A DNA stretch of 64,000 bases from Actinomycetota bacterium (GTDB taxonomy: Bacteria > Actinomycetota > Acidimicrobiia > Acidimicrobiales > Acidimicrobilacustridaceae). Positions 10,131-20,715 of the stretch are shown here, piece by piece. Under the pieces are notes generated by a model. The model had not been told where the DNA came from. It searched no databases and worked only from the letters and a program-made list of their open reading frames with translations. A program made the position numbers and the translations under genes. Position 1 is the first letter of the stretch; each line of letters begins with the position of its first letter. Location of the stretch: NCBI GenBank assembly GCA_016185305.1, contig JACPNV010000006.1:124001-188000 (forward strand), read 5' to 3'.

Positions 10131-10263
10131 GGTGGCCAGCGGTGCTGTGCGTGATCCGACGCCTCCCGGCTTTCGCCGCTGTTGTGCCTCGTAGCGCACA
10201 AACCCTACTTGTGACGCAAGAGCGATCTCCTGCTCGTGCCGCGTCGATCGGTAGTCTGCCCCC

Positions 10264-11427
10264 ATGCGCGAGCGAGTGGCCCACCTGCTTCGGTGCCCCA
10301 TCGACGGTTCGCCCCTCGACCTGATCGTGTGGAAGGACGAACGCCATGCGCTCAACAACGACGACCGAAGCCGCGCGCTTGATCTGGGGCTCGAAACCGA
10401 TCTACTCGAACGATGGATCGAGAGCGGTGTGCTCGTCAGCCGGGGCACGAACTTGGCGTATCCGATCCATGCGGGAATACCTCGCTTGCTCACCTTCGAG
10501 ACCGCCGTTGTCGATCAGTTCTGGGCCGAGCACCGGTCTCGGATCGCGCGCGAGCTGCCCGGTGTCGACCGCCCTCGACAGGGTGCTCCCCCCGGCGAGG
10601 TGGAGATCCTTCGCAGCTTCTCGACCGAGTGGAACGACTACGAGTGGAACGGCGATCGCTACTGGAGCATGACCCGTGATGCCTGGTTCGCCGCGCTCGA
10701 GCTCCTTATGGACATCGACTTCGACGCGATCCCCAACCGGGTGGGACTCGAGGTCGGGATTGGCATCGGTGGTCTGTCCGATCACCTCGCCCGCGAGCAG
10801 GGCATAGAGATCGTGGGCGTCGACTTGGGCTATGCAGTGGATGGCGCCCTCGCCGCCTTTGGCGACAACCCGTTCTTTCACATCGTGCAAGCCTCGGCCT
10901 TCGCGCTTCCATTCGAGTCTCGGACCTTCGGTGTGGTCTGCAGCTTCGGTGTGCTGCACCACACCTGGTCGACGGAAGCGGCATTTCAATCGGTCAGCCG
11001 CACTGTCGCACCCAGGGGCCAGCTCTTCATCTGGGTCTACAGCCCTTTGGAGGCGGCGAGCACTGGCGAACGCCGCTCCCTGATCCGACTCGAGGAGGTG
11101 GTCCGACCGATCGTGACGCGCCTCCCTACCCGGGTGCAGACGCTCGTGCTCGCGCCCGCCGTTCCCGTCTACATGATCCGGCAACGCGCACGGGTGCGTT
11201 CGGGAACGAACGACTACGCGAGCTACCGGTGGGGAGAGGCGTTGCACGCGGCGCGCGATCGCCTCACGCCTAGGTTCGCGCATCGCCATTCCGAAGAGGA
11301 AGTTCGGCAGTGGTTCGTCCGCTCTGGATTCGAGAACGTCGTTGGCAACACTCGCCGAGCAGAGCTGACGGGGCTCCCGGATCCACTCCGCTTGTCCACA
11401 GGCGTCAAGGGAACCCGGTCCGCCTAA
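10264..11427 (+). CDS. SAM-dependent methyltransferase with Trm112-like head
   Basis: 387 aa. The first 60 residues (LLRCPIDGSPLDLIVW, later YPIHAGIPRLL) look like the Trm112/zinc-ribbon head found before many class I methyltransferases, although only one cysteine remains, so zinc binding is doubtful. The catalytic domain starts near residue 155 with GLEVGIGIGGLSDHLA (motif I), VGVDLG (motif II) and CSFGVLHHTWS. The C-terminal 120 residues are not assigned. The start is the ATG at 10264. It sits five bp before an AsnB-type gene and is likely co-transcribed; the pair probably modifies a surface glycan or its precursor. Substrate unknown. Confidence 0.78.
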   Translation: MRERVAHLLRCPIDGSPLDLIVWKDERHALNNDDRSRALDLGLETDLLERWIESGVLVSRGTNLAYPIHAGIPRLLTFETAVVDQFWAEHRSRIARELPGVDRPRQGAPPGEVEILRSFSTEWNDYEWNGDRYWSMTRDAWFAALELLMDIDFDAIPNRVGLEVGIGIGGLSDHLAREQGIEIVGVDLGYAVDGALAAFGDNPFFHIVQASAFALPFESRTFGVVCSFGVLHHTWSTEAAFQSVSRTVAPRGQLFIWVYSPLEAASTGERRSLIRLEEVVRPIVTRLPTRVQTLVLAPAVPVYMIRQRARVRSGTNDYASYRWGEALHAARDRLTPRFAHRHSEEEVRQWFVRSGFENVVGNTRRAELTGLPDPLRLSTGVKGTRSA

Positions 11428-11432
11428 GCACC

Positions 11433-13277
11433 ATGTGCGGAATCGTCGGTGTCATCGGAGCAGAGACTCCCGATCGCGAGCAGCGACTCGCCGTCGCGGC
11501 GCGAACGTTGCTGCACCGTGGCCCCGACGGTGACGGCCAGTACCTGACCGATCTGGCCGGCCTGGCGCACACGAGGCTCGCAGTCATAGATCCCATCGCC
11601 CGATCCGATCAACCCATGATCGACCCCGAGACCGGGTCAGTCCTCGTGTTCAACGGCGAGATCTACAACTACCGGGAGCTGCGCACCGAGCTCGGATCAC
11701 ACGGTCACGAGTTCCGGACCGCGAGCGATACGGAAGTGCTGCTCGTGGCCTATCGGCACTGGGGTACGCAGTGCCTCGACCACTTCAACGGCATGTTCGC
11801 GTTCTGCATCTGGGACACCAATCGACGTCGAGCGTTCGTCGCGCGCGACCGACTCGGCGAGAAGCCATTCCATCTCTGCCACCACGATGGCTCCGTGTGG
11901 TTCGCTTCAGAGGTAAAGGCCCTGCTGGCGGCAGGCGTCCTCGAGCCAACGCTGCGCACCGAAGAGCTCTACCGCTTCCTCGCGTTTGGCGATCTCGGAC
12001 ATCCGCGATTCACGATGTTCGGCGACTGCTGGCAACTCCCGCCGGCGCATGCGGCGACGATCTCAGGCGCCGGTGTGATCGATGAGTGGTGCTATTGGGA
12101 CCTCGAAGGATCGGCAGCGGAGCTCGCCGACGCAACCGTGCATGCCGACCATGTCTCCGAGCTGTGGCACAGCGCGGTCACGATGCGCATGCGCAGCGAC
12201 GTACCCCTCGGAACTTCGTTGTCTGGTGGCCCAGACTCGTCGGCCGTGATCGCGACGGTCCGCGCCCATCGGCCCGACGGCGAGCTCCACGCTTTCACCG
12301 CCAGCTTCCCCGGCACCGAAGCGGACGAGCTCGCCGAAGCCCGACGGGTAGCTGACGCGGTGGGCGCCACGATCCATCCTGTGCTGCTCTCCGCGTCCGA
12401 CCTCGCCCGAGGCGTGGACCCGATGATCCGCGCCAACGAGTCACCGGTCGAAGCCGCGTCGCAGTTCGCCCAGTACCGGGTCATGCAAGAGGCGCACGAT
12501 GCTGGCGTCGTCGTGCTGCTCGACGGCCAGGGCGCTGACGAGGTCTTCGGGGGCTATGACAAGTATGCCGGTGCCCTTATCGCCGACCATGCACTGCGCG
12601 GCCGCGTTCGCGACGCGTTTGCTGCCGAGCTTGCGTGGCGTTCCGTGCATGGCAGTCCGATCCTGCCACCGGTCGGTCGCTACCTGGGTCGCGTGAGCAG
12701 CACTGCCCATCGACGCCGCATCGCCGCGCTCGAAGTCCGCCGATCGCGCTGGCTTTCCTTGCCCTACACCCGAGCGAACAACAACGTGGATCCGGTGGCT
12801 GGCGATCCCTCGCAGGTGCAGCGGCCCGGCCACGTGACCGACGGCCTCATGCGCCAAGATCTCATGCGCTGGACACTGCCTCGCCTGCTCCACTATGGCG
12901 ACCGCAACTCGATGGCGTGGTCACGTGAGGTTCGCCTCCCCTATCTCGACCACCGGCTGATCGAGCTCGCCGTAGCCGTGCCGGCGGCGCGGAAGATCGT
13001 CGACGGCTGGACCAAGGTCGACGTTCGCCGCCTGCTCCGCGAGCTGAACCTTGACTTCGTCGCGAACCGCCGCGACAAGAAGGCTTACATGCCCCCGCAG
13101 AAGCAATGGCTCAGCGATCCGGTCATCATCGACCGGATCCGCGAGTCGTGGTCGCGGCTGCACCGAGAAGGAATGCTCGCTACCGCCGCACCTGACGACG
13201 ATCCCCTGCACCGCTGGCGCGCGCTCGCTGTCGCGAGTTGGGCCGATCAGTTCGGTGTGTCGTTGGCTGAGCCCTGA
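11433..13277 (+). CDS. asnB: Asparagine synthase-type glutamine amidotransferase
   Basis: 614 aa, two domains. The N-terminal class II glutamine amidotransferase begins MCGIVGVIG, with Cys2 as the nucleophile after Met removal, followed by LLHRGPDG and FNGEIYNYREL. The C-terminal ATP-pyrophosphatase domain has SGGPDSSAV (residues 264-272) and GADEVFGGYDKY. The start is fixed by the MCGI motif at 11433, although the same frame is open further upstream. The product could be true asparagine synthetase, or an amidotransferase that amidates a sugar acid, as such genes often do in exopolysaccharide clusters; the flanking flippase, methyltransferase and glycosyltransferase genes favour the second. 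It converges on the GT2 gene with only 4 bp between the stop codons. Confidence 0.85.
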   Translation: MCGIVGVIGAETPDREQRLAVAARTLLHRGPDGDGQYLTDLAGLAHTRLAVIDPIARSDQPMIDPETGSVLVFNGEIYNYRELRTELGSHGHEFRTASDTEVLLVAYRHWGTQCLDHFNGMFAFCIWDTNRRRAFVARDRLGEKPFHLCHHDGSVWFASEVKALLAAGVLEPTLRTEELYRFLAFGDLGHPRFTMFGDCWQLPPAHAATISGAGVIDEWCYWDLEGSAAELADATVHADHVSELWHSAVTMRMRSDVPLGTSLSGGPDSSAVIATVRAHRPDGELHAFTASFPGTEADELAEARRVADAVGATIHPVLLSASDLARGVDPMIRANESPVEAASQFAQYRVMQEAHDAGVVVLLDGQGADEVFGGYDKYAGALIADHALRGRVRDAFAAELAWRSVHGSPILPPVGRYLGRVSSTAHRRRIAALEVRRSRWLSLPYTRANNNVDPVAGDPSQVQRPGHVTDGLMRQDLMRWTLPRLLHYGDRNSMAWSREVRLPYLDHRLIELAVAVPAARKIVDGWTKVDVRRLLRELNLDFVANRRDKKAYMPPQKQWLSDPVIIDRIRESWSRLHREGMLATAAPDDDPLHRWRALAVASWADQFGVSLAEP

Positions 13278-13281
13278 CCTG

Positions 13282-14319
13282 TCATCGCCCGGGCTCGGCA
13301 TGGCGAAGTGTCCGGGCCGACCACCCGGTGGGAATCGCAAGCTCGCGGTAGACGCCGCTGAGCCAGCCCGTCCACACTGCTCCGAGCGCCGCCAAGCTCA
13401 CCAGCCTCACCGCGAGTCCTCCAGCGTCGTGGTCAGATGCGCCACCCGCCTCGACCGCGATGGCGACGACCCCGACTGCCACGCCGGCAGCGACGACACG
13501 CGATGGCCGCAAACGCGTCACCGCGGCCATCGCGACCATCCACGCAGGCACACCGACGATCGGTATGGACTGCCGCAGCTTGGGCCGGTCGCCCGCCATG
13601 CGCCAGTAGCGCACCTTCCATCGACCGAATCGGTGGTACTGGGACCACAGCGCACGCACGCTTGCCCGGGGTACGTAGCCGACTTCCAGCCGCTCATCGA
13701 ACCACACCTGACCGAACCGAGAGAGACGCTGGTTGAGATCGAAGTCCTGGTTCGTCACCAGTCGCTCGTCCCATCCGCCGATGCCGCGTAGCTGCTCGGT
13801 GCGGAAGGCTCCGAGGTACACCGTGTCGGTTGGCCCGCTGCGGGCCCGTCGGCGGTAGCGCGCGAGTCCCATTCCGAAGCGATTGTTCAGGGCTCGGGCG
13901 ATGCCTCGACCGGTCGCGCCGGGATGCGGCGCGACCGCACGCTGGCTACCTCCGACGACGGCACACTCCTGTCGAGCGGCGAGGTCCGCTGCGCACAACC
14001 GGACGTAGTGCGCCGGGATGATACTTCGAGCGTCTACCCGGCAGACGATCGCAGTGCGTACCTCCGCGAGACCGGCATTCAAGTTCGACGGTGTGGTGGC
14101 CCCTTCGTTGACGACGACGGCGGAACGGCGGAGCCCAGCGCCCGCCAATCTGGCACGAGCAATCTCGGCCGTCCGATCCGACGAGCCCCCGTCGACCACC
14201 ACCACTTCCAGCCCATCGAGTGGCAGATCCTGCGCCAGAACGGCATCGAGGCAACGCTCGATGTCCAACTCCTCGTTTCGTGCGGGTATCAGCACCGTGA
14301 CCGGGGCGATGCCACTCAC
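13282..14319 (-). CDS. Family 2 glycosyltransferase with C-terminal membrane segments
   Basis: 345-aa GT-A fold glycosyltransferase. The N-terminus reads VTVLIPARNEELDIERCLDA, followed by VVVDGGSSDRT and VCRVDARS, the sugar-nucleotide and metal-binding motifs of GT2, and then GGWDERLVTNQDFDLNQRL, the acceptor-side ED-type motif (here QDFDLNQR). Hydrophobic segments at the C-terminus probably anchor it in the cytoplasmic membrane, an arrangement seen in ExoA-like exopolysaccharide enzymes. I set the start at the GTG (14317-14319) overlapping the stop of the upstream sugar transferase gene as GTGA; the frame upstream of it is open but lies inside that gene. Confidence 0.85.
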   Translation of the reverse strand: MSGIAPVTVLIPARNEELDIERCLDAVLAQDLPLDGLEVVVVDGGSSDRTAEIARARLAGAGLRRSAVVVNEGATTPSNLNAGLAEVRTAIVCRVDARSIIPAHYVRLCAADLAARQECAVVGGSQRAVAPHPGATGRGIARALNNRFGMGLARYRRRARSGPTDTVYLGAFRTEQLRGIGGWDERLVTNQDFDLNQRLSRFGQVWFDERLEVGYVPRASVRALWSQYHRFGRWKVRYWRMAGDRPKLRQSIPIVGVPAWMVAMAAVTRLRPSRVVAAGVAVGVVAIAVEAGGASDHDAGGLAVRLVSLAALGAVWTGWLSGVYRELAIPTGWSARTLRHAEPGR

Positions 14320-15650
14320 AGGCCCTCCCGGCGAAACACGCTCCGCACCGTACGACCAAGTATGCGGAGGTCGAGCGACAGCCGCTGATGACGTAGGTAG
14401 TAGAACTCGTACTGCAGCTTCTCCAGAGCGTCGGCCTCGTCGCCGCCGTAGTGGTATTTGACCTGGGCCCAACCGGTCAATCCGGGACGTACGAGGTGGC
14501 GAAGGTCGTAGAAGGGGAGCTTCTTCGAGAGCTCTTCCACGTAATGGGGTTGCTCCGGGCGAGGGCCGACGAGCGACAGCTCTCCTCGGATGATGTTCCA
14601 TGCCTGGGGGAGCTCGTCGATGTGCGAACTGCGCAACAGCCGCCCGAGGGTCGTGATGCGAGGGTCGTGCTCCTCGGTCCATGACGAATCGAGCTCTTCC
14701 CCATCGCCCCGGGGGCGCATGCTCCGGAACTTGTGGATCCGGAAGACCACCCCGTTCTTTCCGACTCGGGCCTGGTGGTAGAAGAGCGGGCCGCGGTTGG
14801 CGAGCAAGTCTCCGAACCACACGAAGGGAATCGCGAACGCGAGCGCAAAGAGCGCAAGCACACCACCCGCGATGTCCATGAGGCGCTTGACCCGTCCATA
14901 CCGCGCTCGGTGGATCTCTCCGATGTCGAACATGAGCGACACGCGCTCCAGCTCGGCCAACGGCAGCTTGCCGAGCCACTCCTCGTAGAACAGTGAGAGC
15001 GTCCGCACCTTGACGCCGGCCTGATGGAGCAGGGCGGCCTGGGACACGACCGATGGCAGGGACTGAGCATCACGATCGAGCACCAGCACCGTGACACCCA
15101 TCTGGTCGACCAACCTCAGCAACGGACGGTCACCGTTGTCAGCCTCGGCTTCCCGCGGCGCGATGACTTTCACGAGGGAGGCCGCCTGTTCGGCGCCGAG
15201 CGCCAGATCTTCTTTGATCATCTCGACCTCGCCCTGGGCCGCGACCATGAGGACCACCGCACGGCCTTCGGCCCGCACGCGGCGACCCCGACTGATCTCG
15301 CCGCACCCGACGTACCAGGGGGTCAACAGCAGGGCGGAGCCGAACACGACGAACCGGGGGAGCTGGGCGTCGCCTAGCGCGAGCTCGATGACCGAGATCG
15401 CGAGCGCGGCCGCCACTGGCGCCGAGATCGCTGCCGTGACGACGCCTTTGGCGGTGCGCGGCACGTCAGGCAGACCGAACGCATACGCAGCCAATGCAAG
15501 CAGCACGATGTAGGCGAGTGACCAGGTGAAACGGAACGATCCGGTGAAGTCGTACGGTGGGTCGGCGATGCGGGACGCGTGGATCTTGCCGAGGCCGAGC
15601 ACAACGACCGCCGTCCCGACGTAGAGCAGGAAGCGCGGAAGGCGGCGCAT
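14316..15650 (-). CDS. Polyprenyl glycosylphosphotransferase (WbaP/ExoY-type)
   Basis: 444 aa. Initiates lipid-linked glycan assembly by moving a sugar-1-phosphate from a nucleotide sugar to undecaprenyl phosphate. Four or five N-terminal membrane segments and a CoA-binding-like middle domain precede the catalytic bacterial sugar transferase domain: KRLMDIAGGVLALFAL, then VGKNGVVFRIHKFRSM, DPRITTLGRLLRSSHIDELPQ, and SLVGPRPEQPHYVE near the C-terminus, then the RPGLTGWAQV motif. The ATG at 15650 is 4 bp after the upstream methyltransferase stop; longer readings of the frame run into that gene. Its stop overlaps the start of the GT2 gene. Together they likely begin a surface polysaccharide. Confidence 0.92.
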   Translation of the reverse strand: MRRLPRFLLYVGTAVVVLGLGKIHASRIADPPYDFTGSFRFTWSLAYIVLLALAAYAFGLPDVPRTAKGVVTAAISAPVAAALAISVIELALGDAQLPRFVVFGSALLLTPWYVGCGEISRGRRVRAEGRAVVLMVAAQGEVEMIKEDLALGAEQAASLVKVIAPREAEADNGDRPLLRLVDQMGVTVLVLDRDAQSLPSVVSQAALLHQAGVKVRTLSLFYEEWLGKLPLAELERVSLMFDIGEIHRARYGRVKRLMDIAGGVLALFALAFAIPFVWFGDLLANRGPLFYHQARVGKNGVVFRIHKFRSMRPRGDGEELDSSWTEEHDPRITTLGRLLRSSHIDELPQAWNIIRGELSLVGPRPEQPHYVEELSKKLPFYDLRHLVRPGLTGWAQVKYHYGGDEADALEKLQYEFYYLRHQRLSLDLRILGRTVRSVFRREGL

Positions 15651-15654
15651 GCGC

Positions 15655-16452
15655 TCAGAACCGCGGGCCGGAGAGCTCGAGCACCAGCATCCACGCGTAC
15701 TTCCGCAGCCGAGCCACGCGATAGAACAGATGGCGATCAAGACCCTGCAATCGCGCAAGCGTCGATTCGAACGCCGCTCGGTTCCGCAAGGGAAACGCGG
15801 CGAGCGCCGAGAGCACGAAGTACGACATCTCGACCCGGTCGAAGCGACGGCGGAGCAGATCGAGATCTTCATCCATCAAGGGGTGCTCGTCGTGGGTGCG
15901 CTGCCCGGGTGTGAGACGCCGGTACAGGTTGATCACCGGGTTGTGGCCGAGAGGTTCGATGAAGACCGCACGACCGGTCGGTCGCAGCACCCGCACGACC
16001 TCATCGATCGCCGAACCCAGCTCCAGATGATGCAGGATGCCGGACCCAGCGACGAGATCGAACGAATGATCAGCGAACGCCAGCCGCTCGGCATCCATTA
16101 CCAACGTCGACACAGCGATGCCACGTGTGGACGCTGTGAGCTTCGCCCGCTCAAGGGCGACCGGTGAGATGTCGATCGCCGTCACGTTCGCACCGAGCTC
16201 GCTGAGCACAAAGGCCTCGCTTCCCGCGCCACACCCGTACTCGAGGGCCTTGATGCCTGTGGCCACGATCTCTCGGACGGCCCGCCGGTAGTGTGCCTCG
16301 GCTTCCGTGCTGACGGCATAGAAGGCATCCGCCGGACGCTCGTCGCCGCCACCGAACCGCTCGTCATGAAATTCGCGTTCGCGCGCCAGCCGTTCGTTCA
16401 CCGACGAGTTCCCCGGGCCGGACGCGGCATGACAAACGGTACCAAGGCTCAT
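15655..16452 (-). CDS. SAM-dependent methyltransferase coupled to uvrA
   Basis: 265-aa class I methyltransferase. Motif I is [17 protein letters not shown], motif II is [15 protein letters not shown], and [12 protein letters not shown] follows. The ATG (16450-16452) overlaps the uvrA stop as ATGA, so translation is coupled to uvrA; upstream in-frame codons lie within uvrA. The 3' end is 4 bp from the glycosylphosphotransferase gene. The C-terminal 100 residues contain a hydrophobic stretch ([11 protein letters not shown]) and may contact membrane or lipid. The substrate is probably a sugar or lipid intermediate of the same gene run, by context only. Confidence 0.83.
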   Translation of the reverse strand: MSLGTVCHAASGPGNSSVNERLAREREFHDERFGGGDERPADAFYAVSTEAEAHYRRAVREIVATGIKALEYGCGAGSEAFVLSELGANVTAIDISPVALERAKLTASTRGIAVSTLVMDAERLAFADHSFDLVAGSGILHHLELGSAIDEVVRVLRPTGRAVFIEPLGHNPVINLYRRLTPGQRTHDEHPLMDEDLDLLRRRFDRVEMSYFVLSALAAFPLRNRAAFESTLARLQGLDRHLFYRVARLRKYAWMLVLELSGPRF

Positions 16453-19289
16453 CGAGCGAGGAGCGGGGCGAGGTACTGGCCGGTGTAGCTCTTCGCCTCC
16501 CGCGCCACCTGATCTGGCGTCCCCGCAACCACGACGGTGCCGCCGCCCGTTCCCCCTTCGGGCCCCAAGTCGACGATCCAATCCGCAGTCTTGATCACGT
16601 CGAGGTTGTGCTCGATCACCAGGACCGTGTTTCCTTGATCGACGAGGCGGCTGAGCACCGCGAGGAGCTTCCGGACGTCTTCGAAGTGCAGTCCGGTCGT
16701 CGGCTCGTCGAGGATGTAGATGGTGTGCCCGGTGGACCGCTTCGCCAGCTCACTTGCCAGCTTGACCCGTTGCGCTTCACCACCGGAGAGGGTCGGCGCA
16801 GGCTGGCCCAACCGCACGTAGCCAAGGCCCACATCCACGATGGTCTGCATGTGGCGAGCGATTGCCGGCTGGTTGGCGAAGAAGTCGAGAGCTTCCTCGC
16901 AGGGCATGTCGAGGATGTCCGCGATGTTTCGACCCTTGAACTCGATGTCGAGCGTGTCACGGTTGTAGCGAGCGCCCTTGCACACTTCGCAGGGCACGTA
17001 GACATCGGGCAAGAAGTGCATCTCGATCTTGATCGTGCCGTCACCCGCGCAAGCTTCGCATCGACCGCCCGTGACGTTGAAGGAGAAGCGCCCCGGCAGG
17101 TAGCCCCGAACCTTGGCCTCGTGGGTCTGGGCATACAGCTTGCGCACATGGTCGAACACGCCGGTGTAGGTAGCCGCGTTCGAGCGAGGGGTTCGCCCGA
17201 TCGGCGACTGGTCGATGTTGATGACCTTGTCGAGATGGTCGATGCCTTCGATGGCCCGATGCAAGCCCGGCGGAGTCCGCGACGTGTAGATCTTCTGCAT
17301 CAGCGCGCGGTAGAGGATGTCGTTGACCAGGGTTGACTTTCCCGAACCTGACACCCCGGTGACGCACACGAAGCAGCCGAGCGGGAACGCGACGTCGATG
17401 TTGCGCAGGTTGTGTTCTCGAGCACCGCGCACCACGACGAAGTCGTCGCCCGGAGACCGCCGAACCTCCGGCACGGGTATGCTCCTGCGCCCCGCGAGGT
17501 ACTGGCCGGTGATGGACGAACGTCGCTTCAACAGCCCCTTGACGGCACCCGAGTACACGATGTCACCACCGTGCTCGCCTGCCCCTGGGCCGATGTCGAC
17601 GACATGGTCGGCGACTCGGATCGTCTCCTCGTCGTGCTCCACGACGAGCACCGTGTTCCCGAGGTCGCGCAGACGCACAAGGGTCTCGATGAGCTTGCGG
17701 TTGTCGCGCTGGTGCAGACCGATGGATGGTTCGTCGAGCACGTAGAGCACACCCACCAGACCGCTGCCGATCTGGCTCGCCAGGCGGATCCGTTGAGCTT
17801 CACCGCCTGCCAGCGTCGCCGCCGACCGGCTGAGCGAGAGGTAGTCGAGACCGACGTCGAGCAAGAACTGCATGCGCGCGTTGATCTCCCGCACGACGCG
17901 ATCGGCTATGAGCCCTTCGCGCTCGGTCAGCTCCAACCCCGCGAGCGTCTTGGCCGCTTCGGCGATCGGCATGTCGCAGATCTCGGGCAGCGTGTGGCCG
18001 CTGACGGTGACGGCCATTGCCAGCGCGTTCAACCGGGCACCGTGACACGTCGGGCACGGCACCTCCCGCATGTAGCCTTCGGCCTGCTCACGCTGGCTGT
18101 CGCTCTCGGAGTTCGCGTGCCGGCGGGAGATCCACGGAACTACACCTTCGTACTTCGCCTTGTATTGCCGCTGGCGGCCGTAGCGGTTGCGATAGCGAAC
18201 GAGGACCTGCTCTTCGCCGATTCCGTACAGGAGAAGCTTCGCCTGTTTCCTGCTCAGGTCGGACCACGGCGTCTCGTACGGGATGCCATGCGTCTCACAG
18301 ACCGACTCGAGCAACTTGTGGAAGTACTTGGCATGACCGCCAGCCCATGGAGCGATCGCGCCCTCGGCCACGCTCAAGTCCGGATTCGGCACGACGAGCT
18401 CTGCATCCACTTCGTACTTGGTGCCAAGGCCGTCGCACGCCTCGCACGCGCCGTACGGTGAGTTGAAGGAGAAGTTTCTGGGCGCCAGCTCGCCGAAGCT
18501 GAGGCCACAGGTCGGACAACCCAGGTGCTGGCTGAAGGTGAGCACCTCGTCGTCGACCTCGTCGCCGTCGCGAGGCACGATGTGCACCTCAGCCACCCCT
18601 TCTGCCAGCTTCAGCGCAGTTTCGAGAGAGTCGGTGAGACGGCGTTCGATGCCGTCCTTGCGCACCAGCCGGTCAACGATGACCTCGATGGTGTGCTGCT
18701 CGTAGCGAGCAAGCTCGATCTGCTGGGTGAGCTCGCGCACCTCGCCATCGACACGCGCGCGAGCGAACCCTTGGGACGCAAGGTCGGCGATCAGGGCTTC
18801 GTAGGTGCCCTTGCGCCCGTGGACCACGGGTGCAAGCACCTCGAAACGGGTTGCTTCAGGCAGCTCGAGGACACGGTCGACGATCTGCTGCGGCGTCTGG
18901 CGGGTGATGACGCTGCCGTCGTTCGGGCAATGGGGCACCCCGACACGGGCATACAGCAACCGGAGGTAGTCGTAGACCTCGGTGATCGTGCCGACCGTCG
19001 ACCGGGGGTTGCGTGACGCCGTCTTCTGATCGATCGAGATCGCCGGGGAGAGCCCTTCGATGAAGTCGACGTCGGGTTTGTCCATCTGCCCGAGGAACTG
19101 GCGTGCATAGGCAGAAAGGGACTCGACATACCGCCGCTGCCCCTCGGCGTAGATGGTGTCGAACGCGAGCGACGACTTTCCCGAACCCGAGAGCCCGGTG
19201 AAGACGATCAGCTTCTCGCGGGGTAGCTCGCAGGAGACATCTCGCAGGTTGTGCTCGCGCGCACCCCGGACGACGATCCGTTCCGGCAT
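16449..19289 (-). CDS. uvrA: Excinuclease ABC subunit A
   Basis: UvrA, 946 aa, the damage-sensing ATPase of nucleotide-excision repair. Two ABC ATPase modules are clear: Walker A GLSGSGKS at residues 32-39 and GVSGSGKST in the second half; ABC signatures LSGGEAQRI-type in both ([31 protein letters not shown]); Walker [14 protein letters not shown] and [13 protein letters not shown]. Zinc-binding Cys pairs appear ([38 protein letters not shown]). The start is the ATG at 19289. It follows a GT-C gene by 49 bp on the same strand and its stop overlaps a methyltransferase start. Presence in the middle of glycan genes is unusual. Confidence 0.98.
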   Translation of the reverse strand: MPERIVVRGAREHNLRDVSCELPREKLIVFTGLSGSGKSSLAFDTIYAEGQRRYVESLSAYARQFLGQMDKPDVDFIEGLSPAISIDQKTASRNPRSTVGTITEVYDYLRLLYARVGVPHCPNDGSVITRQTPQQIVDRVLELPEATRFEVLAPVVHGRKGTYEALIADLASQGFARARVDGEVRELTQQIELARYEQHTIEVIVDRLVRKDGIERRLTDSLETALKLAEGVAEVHIVPRDGDEVDDEVLTFSQHLGCPTCGLSFGELAPRNFSFNSPYGACEACDGLGTKYEVDAELVVPNPDLSVAEGAIAPWAGGHAKYFHKLLESVCETHGIPYETPWSDLSRKQAKLLLYGIGEEQVLVRYRNRYGRQRQYKAKYEGVVPWISRRHANSESDSQREQAEGYMREVPCPTCHGARLNALAMAVTVSGHTLPEICDMPIAEAAKTLAGLELTEREGLIADRVVREINARMQFLLDVGLDYLSLSRSAATLAGGEAQRIRLASQIGSGLVGVLYVLDEPSIGLHQRDNRKLIETLVRLRDLGNTVLVVEHDEETIRVADHVVDIGPGAGEHGGDIVYSGAVKGLLKRRSSITGQYLAGRRSIPVPEVRRSPGDDFVVVRGAREHNLRNIDVAFPLGCFVCVTGVSGSGKSTLVNDILYRALMQKIYTSRTPPGLHRAIEGIDHLDKVINIDQSPIGRTPRSNAATYTGVFDHVRKLYAQTHEAKVRGYLPGRFSFNVTGGRCEACAGDGTIKIEMHFLPDVYVPCEVCKGARYNRDTLDIEFKGRNIADILDMPCEEALDFFANQPAIARHMQTIVDVGLGYVRLGQPAPTLSGGEAQRVKLASELAKRSTGHTIYILDEPTTGLHFEDVRKLLAVLSRLVDQGNTVLVIEHNLDVIKTADWIVDLGPEGGTGGGTVVVAGTPDQVAREAKSYTGQYLAPLLAR

Positions 19290-19338
19290 CTCGTCACTCT
19301 ACCCGTCGGACACCGATATCGAACGGACGTTCGTCACT

Positions 19339-20715
19339 TCATCTACCCAGCAGACGCGCACTCGCACGGAGGTCGAAACGCCGGTCGGGCGGTGTCGCGT
19401 CGAACTCCTCGGGGCTCTCGGCGAAACGCACGACGACGCGCGGATCGTCGTAGGCAAGTTGCACCGCGGCTTCCGCGGCATAGGGCTCGACGAAGGCCGC
19501 GACGTTCTGCACGACGATGGGATTCGGTCCGAGCACGATCCGCTCAGGTGGACTCGGCAGTGCTTGCCTCACCGAGGGCCCGAGATCGGCTGCATCGAGC
19601 CCGGCGTCATGCCACAGGCTCCACCGCTCGATCCGCACCGGCAAGACGAACGCAACGAACAGCACCGCGCCAACGATCATCAGCCGGCGATCGACTCGCC
19701 TGACCATGTCGAGGCCACCCATCCAGACCATCGCACCACCCACCGACGACAGGTAGTTGACACGATCGCCACCGCCGAGCGGCTGGTAGGAGTAGAAGAG
19801 GAAGGGGAGCGCGCCCACGACCATCAAAACAGCACCCGCCACAGCCATCTGATCTCCTGGTCCCGAGTAGGGGCGGAACGCCCGAGCAATCACACGCGCT
19901 GCACCGATCGTCACGACGAGGAGTCCGAGCACGAGCCCCAGCTTCTCGATGGCTCCCGCGGGGAAGATCCCCCACCCGAAGTTGGCCGGTACGACCTGGG
20001 AGATGTCCACGATCGTGCGCGACACGCCCTTGGCCGGGTGGTAGTGCAACACGATCCACACGCTGCTCGCGAGCGACACGCCGATGACCGTGCCCGTCGC
20101 CCGCCACTCGATCCCGCCCCGCGCCCACCCGAGGGCGAGCGCGGCCGCGATCATCACCGGGATGCTGGCTTCGTAGGAGAGCGCGGCCACCAGGGTCAGC
20201 AGCCCGATCGCGACCACACCCGCCGTGCTCTGCCAGCGGCGTGCGACCAGCAGGAGCGCACCCGCGGCGCCGACTTGCGACACCGCGATGTTCGTTGCGG
20301 ACGCCCAAACCTCGACGGACAGGCGGTTGGGCATCACCACCCAGATCAGGCTGGCGCCGACGGCCAGCAGCGGGGGAAAGACCGTGGCCAGCAGGCGAGC
20401 GAGCAGGCACGCGGTGGCCGCACCGAGCACGGCAAGCAGGAGCGCGAGGACGAGGGGATGGGGCCCGATGAGACCGAAGATCACCGTGTAGATGACACCC
20501 GCGCCCGGCCGGGCGCTCCACTGGTCAGAACCGGCGGCCGCAAACGCCCCATCGAACCGTACGTTGCGCAGCGACCACCAGTCGTCCATCACGAGTCCCG
20601 GCCCGAGGACGAGATAGGGAATCGAGACGAGCAAGCTCACCGCACCCACCAGCGCGGTGAGCCGCGGACTCAGTCGCTCGTCGCGCTCACGCCACTCGAC
20701 GGTAGGTGATCGCAC
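19339..20715 (-). CDS. Polytopic membrane protein, GT-C-like
   Basis: 458 aa, about ten membrane spans. After the first span comes LVMDDWWSLRNVRFDG, an acidic pair in the loop position typical of GT-C glycosyltransferases. No further motif identifies donor or acceptor. The C-terminal 90 residues are soluble. The GTG start (20713-20715) lies inside the end of the upstream membrane protein gene (29-bp overlap), implying co-translation; uvrA follows 49 bp later. It might instead be a transport or scaffold membrane protein; the assignment rests on topology and the DD loop. Confidence 0.6.
   Translation of the reverse strand: MRSPTVEWRERDERLSPRLTALVGAVSLLVSIPYLVLGPGLVMDDWWSLRNVRFDGAFAAAGSDQWSARPGAGVIYTVIFGLIGPHPLVLALLLAVLGAATACLLARLLATVFPPLLAVGASLIWVVMPNRLSVEVWASATNIAVSQVGAAGALLLVARRWQSTAGVVAIGLLTLVAALSYEASIPVMIAAALALGWARGGIEWRATGTVIGVSLASSVWIVLHYHPAKGVSRTIVDISQVVPANFGWGIFPAGAIEKLGLVLGLLVVTIGAARVIARAFRPYSGPGDQMAVAGAVLMVVGALPFLFYSYQPLGGGDRVNYLSSVGGAMVWMGGLDMVRRVDRRLMIVGAVLFVAFVLPVRIERWSLWHDAGLDAADLGPSVRQALPSPPERIVLGPNPIVVQNVAAFVEPYAAEAAVQLAYDDPRVVVRFAESPEEFDATPPDRRFDLRASARLLGR

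Noticed and set aside
19153-20709. Plus-strand frame of 518 codons over the uvrA start and GT-C gene
   Set aside because: Highly charged shadow of a hydrophobic protein on the other strand.
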